From JAGGAG01 sp031402225 (GTDB lineage Bacteria; Gemmatimonadota; Gemmatimonadetes; Gemmatimonadales; GWC2-71-9): a stretch of DNA of 13,059 nucleotides. The stretch spans positions 1-13,059 of the forward strand of contig JANNSD010000058.1 in assembly GCA_031402225.1 (NCBI GenBank). Reading direction: 5' to 3'. The notes under the pieces are model-generated. The model searched no databases. It was not told the origin of the DNA and was given only the letters and a program-made list of their open reading frames with translations. This document shows, one piece after another, positions 6,751 through 13,059 of this stretch (positions are counted from its first letter, which is position 1; each line of letters begins with the position of its first letter). The position numbers and the translations under genes are program-made.

Positions 6751-6852
6751 AACGGCGTGAGGAGGAACAGCGACCACGTGAGGGGGAACTGCGACTGCGG
6801 TAACCGCTGTTGTAGTTCCTCCTTACGCCGTTCAGTTCCTCCTCACGCCGTT
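6751..6852 (-). repeat. ~100-bp dyad-symmetric element, copy 2
   Basis: The ends AACGGCGTGAGGAGGAAC (6751-6768) and GTTCCTCCTCACGCCGTT (6835-6852) are perfect 18-base inverted repeats. Inside, GTGAGGGGGAACT (6778-6790) pairs with AGTTCCTCCTTAC (6814-6826) using two G-T pairs. The centre is GCGGTAACCGC (6797-6807). All three share one axis near 6802. Read on the minus strand it has the same order as copy 1 at 5691-5790: two GTGAGGAGGAACT-type direct units, a GCGGTxACCGC centre, then two inverted units. The stop codon of the PadR gene (6851-6853) overlaps its edge, and the SPFH start follows on the other side. Confidence 0.88.
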
Positions 6853-7204
6853 ACCGGCCCCGGATGCTCCCCGCGGTTCCGTACCGCAGCACCCGGTTCA
6901 TGGTGTCCACGTAGCGCTCCCACTTCTCCAGCTCGGACCAGAACCATTGCCGGCCCTGCGGCGTGAGCTGGTAGTAGCGGGCCCGCCGATGGCGCTCGGA
7001 GGTGGCCCATTCGGACTCGATCATGCCACGCTGCTCCAGGCGGCGGAGCGCGGGGTAGAGGGTGCCCTCCTCGACCTGCAGTGCGCCGTTGGTGACCAGG
7101 CGCATCCACTCGGCCACACCGGCGCCGTGCGTGGGCTCCCAGCGCAGGGCGCGGAGGATCAGCATGTCCAGCGTGCCCTTCACCAGCGCGGTGGCGTCGG
7201 CCAT
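6851..7204 (-). CDS. PadR-family transcriptional regulator
   Basis: A 117-residue winged-helix protein. LVKGTLDMLILRAL (7-20) is the first helix typical of PadR. EEGTLYPALRRLEQRGMIES (46-65) is the recognition helix with the start of the wing, ARYYQLTPQGRQW follows, and a C-terminal helix probably dimerises. These proteins usually repress their own gene and a neighbour in response to a small molecule or envelope stress. The ATG at 7204 starts at the conserved MADATALVKG. A GTG at 7222 is possible but has no better ribosome site. A perfect palindrome lies 24 bases upstream of the ATG. The SPFH gene follows on the same strand after a 102-bp dyad element and is the most likely co-regulated partner. 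Confidence 0.9.
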   Translation of the reverse strand: MADATALVKGTLDMLILRALRWEPTHGAGVAEWMRLVTNGALQVEEGTLYPALRRLEQRGMIESEWATSERHRRARYYQLTPQGRQWFWSELEKWERYVDTMNRVLRYGTAGSIRGR

Positions 7205-7227
7205 GGTCGTCAAGGTAAGCACCTTGT

Positions 7228-7242
7228 CATAGAAGTTCTATG
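7228..7242. promoter_or_regulatory. Perfect palindrome CATAGAAGTTCTATG, probable PadR operator
   Basis: The 15-base sequence has 7-base arms around one central base and is AT-rich in a GC-rich setting. It sits 24 bases upstream of the PadR ATG and 94 bases before the glutamine synthetase start, in the gap between the two divergent genes. PadR dimers bind such short inverted repeats overlapping their own promoters, so autoregulation is likely; control of the glutamine synthetase is possible but unsupported. Confidence 0.7.
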
Positions 7243-7335
7243 GGAAGCGGTGGACGGGCCGGGCGGGGTTCAGTAGGCTTGCTTCCTTCGAGGACGTCTA
7301 CCCCTCTGCCCTCCAGCCCGGATAGGAGCCCTGCC

Positions 7336-9465
7336 GTGAAAGACAGCGTCGAGCGCGTTGAAGAAATCTTCAGCGCTGATGTGTTTTCCCGTGCGGTCAT
7401 GCGTCAGCGGTTGCCGAAGGAGGTCTACAAGAGCCTGCTCCGGACCATTGACCGGGGCGAGCCGCTCGACCCCAAGGTGGCCGATGTCGTCGCCGCCACG
7501 ATGAAGGACTGGGCCGTGGAGAACGGGGCCACCCACTTCACCCACTGGTTCCAGCCGCTCACCGGGCTGACGGCCGAGAAGCATGACTCGCTGGTGTCGC
7601 CGGACGGGCAGGGCGGGGTGGTGTTCAACTTTTCCGGCTCCGACCTGGTGCAGGGCGAGCCCGATGCCTCGAGCTTTCCGTCGGGCGGGCTGCGCGCGAC
7701 GTTCGAGGCCCGCGGCTACACCGCGTGGGACCCGACCAGCCCGGCGTTCCTGATCCGGGGCCAGGGCGGTACGGTGACGCTCTGCATCCCGACTGGGTTC
7801 GTGTCGTGGACCGGCGAGGCGCTCGACACCAAGATCCCGCTCCTGCGCTCGATGGAGGCGCTCTCCAAGCAGGCATTCCGCATCCTCCGGGTGTTCGGCA
7901 CCGATGCCGGGGTGTCGCAGGTGTTCACCACGGTGGGTCCGGAGCAGGAGTACTTCCTCATCGACCGGGACCTCTTTTTTGCCCGGCCGGATCTGGTGTC
8001 GTGCGAGCGCACGCTGTTCGGGTCGCGGCCGCCCAAGGGGCAGCAGCTCGAGGACCAGTACTTCGGCACCATCCCGGCGCGCGTGCTGGCGTGCATGCAC
8101 GAAGTGGAGCGGGAGCTGTGGCGGCTGGGCGTGCCGGTCAAGACGCGGCACAACGAGGTGGCGCCGGGGCAGTACGAAATTGCGCCGCTGTTCGAGCAGA
8201 GCCACATCGCCAGCGACCACCAGATGCTGACCATGGAGACGATCAAGCGGGTTGCCCAGCGGCACGGCCTCGCGGCGCTGTTGCACGAGAAGCCGTTTGC
8301 CGGCATCAACGGCTCGGGCAAGCACAACAACTGGTCGATGTCCACCGACACCGGCGTCAACCTGCTCGATCCGCAGGACGACACCCACACCAACCTGCAG
8401 TTTCTCGTGTTCCTCGTGGCGGTGGTGCGGGCGGTCGACCTGCACGCCGACCTGCTGCGCGCGTCCATCGCGGCGGCCGCCAACGATCACCGGCTGGGTG
8501 CCAATGAGGCGCCACCGGCCATCATCTCGATCTTCATGGGCACGATGCTCTCGGACATCCTCGCGCAGGTGGAACTGGGGCTGCCCAAGCGCACCATTCG
8601 CGGCGGCACGCTCGACCTGGGCGCCCGCACGCTGCCGCAGCTGCCGCGGCACTCGGGCGACCGGAACCGGACGAGCCCGTTTGCGTTCACCGGGAACAAG
8701 TTCGAGTTCCGCGCGGTGGGCTCGAGCGCGAGCATCGCGTGGCCCAACACGGTGCTGAACACGATCGTGGCGGAGTCGCTGGACTACATCGCGACGGAGC
8801 TGGAGAAGTCGGCCGGCGCCAAGCCCTCCCCGGCGAAGCTGCAGGATGTGGTGCTCAAGCTGCTCAAGAAGGAGCTCAAGGAGCACAAGCGGGTCATCTT
8901 CGACGGCGATAACTATTCGGCGGAATGGCACAAGGAAGCGGCGAAGCGAGGCCTGCCGATCATGGCCGACTCGGTGGCTGCGTTTCCGGTCCTCAAGTCG
9001 AAGAAGACGGTGGACCTGTTCAAGGCATATGGGGTCCTCAACAAGGCCGAGGTGGATTCGCGGTTCCATATTGCGGTGGAGAAATACGTCAAGCAGATGG
9101 GCATCGAGGCGGACATGGCGGTGAACATCGCCCGCACGATGGTCCTTCCGGCGGCACTGCAGCACCAGGAGCTGCTGGCGGGGGCGCTCAACGGGCTGGA
9201 GTCGGCGGGGGTGAAGTCGCCGGAGCAGAAGAAGGCGCTGGAGGAGTTCGCCGGGCTGGTGAGTGCGCTGCGGATGGCGACGGCGAAGCTGGAAAAGGCG
9301 GCGGCGGCGCATCAGGACGATCCATACAAGCACGCGCAGCAGATCAAGAGCGACGTGAAGCCGGCCATGGCCGACCTGCGCGAGATCGTGGACACGCTGG
9401 AGACCTGGGTGTCGTCGGAGTTGTGGCCGCTGCCGACGTATCAAGAGATGCTTTTTCTGGAGTAG
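7336..9465 (+). CDS. glnN: Glutamine synthetase type III (GSIII)
   Basis: A 709-residue protein, close to the usual length of about 700-730 for GSIII and far longer than GSI or GSII. It condenses ammonia with glutamate using ATP, in the cytosol, as a dodecamer. The N-terminal GSIII-specific region contains ENGATHFTHWFQPLTG and FNFSGSDLVQGEPDASSFPS. The catalytic domain has the metal-binding PEQEYFLID (202-210, E203 and E205), KTRHNEVAPGQYEIAP (268-284 region) and the ATP/glutamate motif NGSGKHNNWS (325-334). NKFEFRAVGSSASIAWPNTV follows, and the helical C-terminus ends WPLPTYQEMLFLE. I chose the GTG at 7336 because AGGAG lies 9 bases upstream and the conserved N-terminus SVERVEEIFSADVFS follows. 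Upstream in-frame codons to 7240 look noncoding. No GlnB, NtrB or transporter gene is adjacent. Confidence 0.95.
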   Translation: MKDSVERVEEIFSADVFSRAVMRQRLPKEVYKSLLRTIDRGEPLDPKVADVVAATMKDWAVENGATHFTHWFQPLTGLTAEKHDSLVSPDGQGGVVFNFSGSDLVQGEPDASSFPSGGLRATFEARGYTAWDPTSPAFLIRGQGGTVTLCIPTGFVSWTGEALDTKIPLLRSMEALSKQAFRILRVFGTDAGVSQVFTTVGPEQEYFLIDRDLFFARPDLVSCERTLFGSRPPKGQQLEDQYFGTIPARVLACMHEVERELWRLGVPVKTRHNEVAPGQYEIAPLFEQSHIASDHQMLTMETIKRVAQRHGLAALLHEKPFAGINGSGKHNNWSMSTDTGVNLLDPQDDTHTNLQFLVFLVAVVRAVDLHADLLRASIAAAANDHRLGANEAPPAIISIFMGTMLSDILAQVELGLPKRTIRGGTLDLGARTLPQLPRHSGDRNRTSPFAFTGNKFEFRAVGSSASIAWPNTVLNTIVAESLDYIATELEKSAGAKPSPAKLQDVVLKLLKKELKEHKRVIFDGDNYSAEWHKEAAKRGLPIMADSVAAFPVLKSKKTVDLFKAYGVLNKAEVDSRFHIAVEKYVKQMGIEADMAVNIARTMVLPAALQHQELLAGALNGLESAGVKSPEQKKALEEFAGLVSALRMATAKLEKAAAAHQDDPYKHAQQIKSDVKPAMADLREIVDTLETWVSSELWPLPTYQEMLFLE

Positions 9466-9493
9466 GACGGGAGACGGGAGACGGGAGACGGGG
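9466..9493 (+). repeat. Tandem array of four 7-base GACGGGA units
   Basis: Units are at 9466-9472, 9473-9479 and 9480-9486 (GACGGGA), and 9487-9493 (GACGGGG). The array begins directly after the glnN TAG and runs into the left arm of the hairpin that follows. The word GACGGGAG also occurs in the repeat at 405-470. Confidence 0.85.
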
Positions 9494-9518
9494 ACCGGCT
9501 GGCTGCTGGTCCCCGTCT
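9486..9518 (+). terminator. Hairpin downstream of glnN
   Basis: AGACGGGGACC (9486-9496) pairs perfectly with GGTCCCCGTCT (9508-9518) around an 11-base loop. It lies 20 bases after the glnN stop and could terminate or protect that transcript. No T-tract follows, so intrinsic termination is uncertain. The left arm overlaps the last units of the 7-base array. Confidence 0.6.
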
Positions 9519-9561
9519 GCGCGTCATGAAACATTGAGTGCCGCTTGAGGTAGCTTACCGC

Positions 9562-11424
9562 ATGACAAACGGCCTGATGGCACGAACCTGGGGCGACTTC
9601 CGCTTTCACTGGCGGCAGTCGCTCGGCTTTCACCTGGTCATGCAGTTGCTGGGGTTTGCCGTGCTGGTGCCGCTGCTGACGTGGGTTGCCCGCCGCATCG
9701 TGCTCGCCTCGGGTGAGCCGGTCATCAGCAACTTCGACATCGCCGCGTTCGTCCTGTCCCCGGGCGGTGCGGTGTTTGTGCTGGTGGTGGCGGCGCTGGT
9801 CGTGGCCCTGCTGCTGGCCGAGTTTACTGGCCAGGGCTGGATTGCGGGGCACGCGGTGGCGCGCCGTCCGGTGACGATCGCGTCGACCATCGCCTTCCTG
9901 GTGCGCAAGCTGCCTTGGCTGTTCATCCTCTCCACGCGAGTGTTCCTGCGGCTCGTGCTGCTGGCCCTGCCGTTCCTGGCCGGGGCGGGGCTCGTCTGGT
10001 TCACGATGCTGCATGGGCACGACATCAACTATTACCTCGCTGAGCACCCACCCGAGTGGCAGCGGGCCAAGGTGCTGGTCATCCTCCTGGGAGCCGGGTA
10101 CGCGCTGGCCGCAGCTTGGCAGCTGGCGCGCTGGATCTACGCGATACCGATCCTCACCTACAAGGGCGTCAGGCCGGCCCAGGCGCTCCGCAGCAGCACT
10201 GACCTGACGCGCGGCCGGCTCGGCCGGATCGTGCCGCCGCCGGTGCTGTGGTGGTTGCTGCTCACCCTGGCGGCCGCCGCGATCACATGGGCCAGTCGCC
10301 CGGTCTCGGAGGCTGGGCTTGCCTGGGCCGGCATCGAGGTGCGCCGGGTACTTCCGCTGGTGGCGCTGTACTTCTCGGTGACCCTGGTGGGCGGCTTCAT
10401 CTACAGTGCCCTCCACCTCGCGGGGCAGCAGTTCCTGATGACGCGGATGTACGCCGAGCAAGTCGATGCGGCGAGGTGGCGGGTGCCGGCGACGCTCGAG
10501 ATCGGTGAACCGCTTGCCCGCCCAATCGCGCGTCGCGTGATACTCGCGGCGCTGGCACTTCTGCTGGTGTCGCTGGCCGGGGCGTGGTACGTCGCGTCGC
10601 AACTCGAACTGGAGGGAAAGGTGGCGGTCACGGCGCACCGTGGGGCAAAGGTATCGGCCCCGGAGAACACGATGGCCGCTTTCCGCGCGGCCATGGAGGC
10701 GGGGGCGGACTACATCGAGCTCGACGTGCAGCACACCCTTGACGGCCAGATCGTGGTGCTGCACGACGCCGACTTCATGCGGATGGGCGGCGACCCGCGG
10801 AAGATTGCGGTACTGACCGGCGCCGAGGTGAGTGGAATCGACATCGGGCGGAAGTACGGCACGGCGTTTACGGGGGAGCATGCGCCGACGCTCGAGGAGG
10901 TCATCGACCTCGTGCGGGGGCAGATGAAGATCAATATCGAACTGAAGTACAACGTGCCCGACTCGACGCTGGCGCCGGCGGTGATCGAGCTGCTGCGGCG
11001 CAAGGACTTCATGGACCAGGTGGTCATCACGTCGCTCGACTACGGGGCGCTCAAGCAAGTGGAGCGCATCGAGCCGACACTGAAGACCGGGCATATCGTG
11101 ACGGCGGCGGTGGGCAACGTGGTGCGGACCGAGGCCGATTTCCTGAGCCTCAACTCGGCGAAAGCGACGCCGTCACTGATACGGCAGGCGCATGCGGCGG
11201 GGAAGGAGATTCATGTCTGGACCGTCAACAAACCGGACGTGATGCTGCTGATGATCGAGCGCGGTGTGGACAACATCATCACGGATGACCCGGCGCTGCT
11301 GGTGCGGGTGATGAAGGATCGGCAGGCACTCAGCCGGCCGGAGTTGCTCGGGCTCAGGTTGAGGGTGCTGTTCGACCGGCCGCCGCCTGAGGTGACGAAT
11401 CCGGAGTCGGTGGAAGTACTATGA
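9562..11424 (+). CDS. Membrane-anchored glycerophosphodiester phosphodiesterase
   Basis: A 620-residue two-part protein. Residues 1-350 carry about seven or eight hydrophobic helices (for example LLGFAVLVPLLTWVARRIVL and VILAALALLLVSLAGAWYVA) and match the membrane domain found N-terminal to GDPD in some bacteria. Residues 354-595 are a GDPD TIM barrel with all expected active-site residues: HR (359-360), EN (368-369), ELD (386-388), HD (401-402) and ELK (460-462). HVWTVNKPDVMLLMIERGVD is near the C-terminus. GDPDs hydrolyse glycerophosphodiesters to glycerol-3-phosphate and an alcohol; the topology suggests the catalytic domain faces outward, but this is inference. The ATG at 9562 has GAGG 11 bases upstream; GTG 9538 and ATG 9577 are alternatives. 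Its TGA is the first unit of the TGAG array that follows. Confidence 0.92.
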   Translation: MTNGLMARTWGDFRFHWRQSLGFHLVMQLLGFAVLVPLLTWVARRIVLASGEPVISNFDIAAFVLSPGGAVFVLVVAALVVALLLAEFTGQGWIAGHAVARRPVTIASTIAFLVRKLPWLFILSTRVFLRLVLLALPFLAGAGLVWFTMLHGHDINYYLAEHPPEWQRAKVLVILLGAGYALAAAWQLARWIYAIPILTYKGVRPAQALRSSTDLTRGRLGRIVPPPVLWWLLLTLAAAAITWASRPVSEAGLAWAGIEVRRVLPLVALYFSVTLVGGFIYSALHLAGQQFLMTRMYAEQVDAARWRVPATLEIGEPLARPIARRVILAALALLLVSLAGAWYVASQLELEGKVAVTAHRGAKVSAPENTMAAFRAAMEAGADYIELDVQHTLDGQIVVLHDADFMRMGGDPRKIAVLTGAEVSGIDIGRKYGTAFTGEHAPTLEEVIDLVRGQMKINIELKYNVPDSTLAPAVIELLRRKDFMDQVVITSLDYGALKQVERIEPTLKTGHIVTAAVGNVVRTEADFLSLNSAKATPSLIRQAHAAGKEIHVWTVNKPDVMLLMIERGVDNIITDDPALLVRVMKDRQALSRPELLGLRLRVLFDRPPPEVTNPESVEVL

Positions 11425-11475
11425 GTCGTGAGTCGTGAGTCGTGAGAACGTGAGAAACGTGAGAACGTGAGGAGG
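11422..11475 (+). repeat. TGAG-headed tandem array, period 7-9 bases
   Basis: Seven units start at 11422, 11429, 11436 (each TGAGTCG), 11443 (TGAGAACG), 11451 (TGAGAAACG), 11460 (TGAGAACG) and 11468 (TGAGGAGG). The first TGA is the stop codon of the GDPD gene. The 7-base period puts the next two TGAs in the other two frames. The last unit contains AGGAGG and lies 10 bases before the ATG of the next gene, so it may add to its ribosome site together with GAGG at 11479-11482. Confidence 0.85.
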
Positions 11476-11485
11476 TACGAGGCTT

Positions 11486-13059
11486 ATGGACTTCGGGTTT
11501 CGTCTTGTCAGCGGGGTGGCGCTCCTGTTCATCGGGGGCTGTGCGGATCGCGCGCCGGCTGTTGCCGCCGACACGATCTACTCCGGGGGTGACATCGTCA
11601 CCATGGAGGGGGACAGCGCCAGCTACGCCGAGGCGGTCGCGGTGAAGGATGGCGGGATCATCTTTGTCGGCAGCCGGGCGGATGCGGACAAGCTTCAGGG
11701 CGCCGGTACGGTGGTGGTCGACCTTGTGGGAAAGACGATGCTCCCCGGGTTCATCGACCCGCATGTACACCCCTCCATTGCGGCCTCGATCCTTCCCATG
11801 GAAATCGTCTCGGCGATGGAATGGAACACGCCGACCGGGAAGTCGATTGCGGTCCGGAGCCACGCGGCGTTCATCGATCGACTGAAGGAACTCGACCGCA
11901 GCTACTCCGACCCGGCGAAGCCACTGCTGGCGTGGGGGTACTTCAAGCCCTACCACGGCACGCTCTCGCGGGCCGAGCTCAACACCATCTCCCGGACGCG
12001 CCCCATCGTCATCTGGCAGCGGTCGGCGCATGAGTTCTACCTCAACGACGGTGCGCTCAAGTACTTCAACATCACCGAAGCCGATTTCAAGAAGATGCCG
12101 GCGTACGCGAACTATGCTCAGGGGCACGTGTTCGAGGCGGGCCTCTTCGTGGTGACGAAGCCGATCCTCGACTACATCGGCAACCCGGCTCAGTACAAGA
12201 AGGGCCTTGAGTTGACGACGACGGTCCTGCACAAGGGCGGGCTGACGACGGTGGGGGAGCAGGGATTCCCGCAAATCGACCTCGCGATGGAGCAGGCACT
12301 CAACACCGAGGAGATCGGCAAGGCCACCACGCCGTATCGCTTCCTGATGGTGCCCAACGCGATGTACCTCTACCCCCGGCTCAAGAGCGGCGCGGCGGTG
12401 CTCGCGTTCAGCGACTCGCTGGTCAAGACGGGAACGGACAAGCTGGGTTACGTGCGGGCGATCAAGTTCTACGTGGATGGCGCGATCTTCAGCCAGCTCA
12501 TGATCATGAGCCAGCCGTACGAGGACCGGCATCATGGCGCGTGGATGATGCAGCCCAAGGAGCAGGAGGATGTGTTCGACACCTTCTGGAAGGCCGGCTG
12601 GGACATCCATATTCACGTAAACGGGGACGGGGGCCTCGACACCCTGCTCGCCATCGTCGACCGGGCCAGGAAGGCGGTCCCTGATTCGCGCTCGCGCATC
12701 ATCCTGGAGCACTATGGCTACGCGCGCGAGGACCAGCACCAGCGCGTTGCCGCCGCCGGAATCTGGGTGTCGAACAATCCATACTACTACTACGAGCTGT
12801 CGGGGCCCTACTCCCGGGAGGGCCTGGGGCCGGAGCGCGCATCGAAGATCTCCTCGATCGGTTCGCTCGAGCGCCTCAAGGTGCCGCTGTCATTCCACTC
12901 GGACTATTTCATGGCGCCCGCGGAGCCGCTTCTGCTGGTGTGGACGGCGGTGAACCGCATCAACAGCGATGGTGTGGTGCTGGCACCCGAGGAGAGGGTC
13001 AGCCTGTTCACCGCGATGAAAGCGGTGACTATCGAGGCCGCGCGGAGCCTGCAGCAGGA
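11486..13059 (+). CDS. YtcJ-like amidohydrolase (amidohydrolase 3 family) lipoprotein, 3' end outside the window
   Basis: The frame is open from the ATG at 11486 to the window edge (524 codons). The N-terminus is a lipoprotein signal with a hydrophobic stretch and lipobox FIGGC (C19), so the protein should be membrane-anchored outside the cytosol. The mature part starts DTIYSGGDIVTMEGDSASYA, the usual amidohydrolase beta-strand domain. GKTMLPGFIDPHVHPS holds the metal-binding HxH (H93, H95). VRAIKFYVDGAIFS has the conserved Lys327, DIHIHVNGDGG supplies H375 and H377, LEHYGYA supplies H409, and FHSDYFMAP has the catalytic-type Asp473. YtcJ-like enzymes hydrolyse N-substituted amides or formamides; the substrate cannot be told. 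It is 61 bases after the GDPD stop on the same strand, with GAGG 3 bases before the ATG. Confidence 0.9.
   Translation, partial: MDFGFRLVSGVALLFIGGCADRAPAVAADTIYSGGDIVTMEGDSASYAEAVAVKDGGIIFVGSRADADKLQGAGTVVVDLVGKTMLPGFIDPHVHPSIAASILPMEIVSAMEWNTPTGKSIAVRSHAAFIDRLKELDRSYSDPAKPLLAWGYFKPYHGTLSRAELNTISRTRPIVIWQRSAHEFYLNDGALKYFNITEADFKKMPAYANYAQGHVFEAGLFVVTKPILDYIGNPAQYKKGLELTTTVLHKGGLTTVGEQGFPQIDLAMEQALNTEEIGKATTPYRFLMVPNAMYLYPRLKSGAAVLAFSDSLVKTGTDKLGYVRAIKFYVDGAIFSQLMIMSQPYEDRHHGAWMMQPKEQEDVFDTFWKAGWDIHIHVNGDGGLDTLLAIVDRARKAVPDSRSRIILEHYGYAREDQHQRVAAAGIWVSNNPYYYYELSGPYSREGLGPERASKISSIGSLERLKVPLSFHSDYFMAPAEPLLLVWTAVNRINSDGVVLAPEERVSLFTAMKAVTIEAARSLQQ

Noticed and set aside
5691..6852. CRISPR array or insertion sequence, because of the repeated GTGAGGAGGAAC units
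   Set aside because: Units are palindromic groups without regular unique spacers, and no transposase or cas gene is in the window.
7270..11094. A 1274-codon open frame on the minus strand across glnN and the GDPD gene
   Set aside because: It lies opposite two clear genes with intact active sites, is rich in Arg, His and Pro as expected from the complement of GC-rich codons, and shows no recognisable domain.

Overview
The window is GC-rich bacterial DNA. Dense genes, a type III glutamine synthetase, a PadR regulator and short GTGAG/GACGGGA-type spacer repeats would fit a Gemmatimonadota-like or related environmental lineage. That placement is inference: the window holds no rRNA or other phylogenetic marker.

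Left part (1-4579, minus strand): a compact five-gene operon read from 4579 down past base 1. The order is a radical SAM enzyme of unassigned subfamily, an AhpD-like CxxC protein, ArsS (the arsenosugar-type radical SAM enzyme with a Cys-rich C-terminus), a family 2 glycosyltransferase of the TIGR04283 type, and a TIGR04282-type (DUF2064) transferase. The last runs without a stop into a TVP38/TMEM64 (VTT, DedA-superfamily) membrane domain that leaves the window. Junctions are 4-base overlaps or gaps of 10-13 bases. The set matches the arsenosugar (formerly 'rSAM/selenodomain') cluster: ArsS would make a 5'-deoxyadenosyl arsenical and the transferases and membrane protein would process it. No arsM methyltransferase is in the window. 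The second radical SAM enzyme and the transferase-membrane fusion are the unusual parts.

Middle (4580-7335): a divergent gene for a predicted nucleotidyltransferase of mostly archaeal type (COG1665-like) with no ordinary start codon, then a minus-strand SPFH/prohibitin-like membrane protein and a minus-strand PadR-type regulator. Two related ~100-bp dyad-symmetric elements bracket the SPFH gene. A perfect 15-bp palindrome lies just upstream of the PadR gene and is a likely operator.

Right part (7336-13059, plus strand): glutamine synthetase III, a membrane-anchored glycerophosphodiester phosphodiesterase, and a YtcJ-like amidohydrolase lipoprotein cut by the right edge. These genes are separated by short tandem arrays with a 7-base period; one is followed by a hairpin.

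The strongest hidden structure is a set of GTGAGGA-type repeats at gene ends. It forms the SPFH-flanking palindromes, supplies the stop codon or last codons of two genes, and seems to encode the linker of the transferase-TVP38 fusion. Apart from the two genes cut by the window edges, no stretch over 300 bases lacks a gene.
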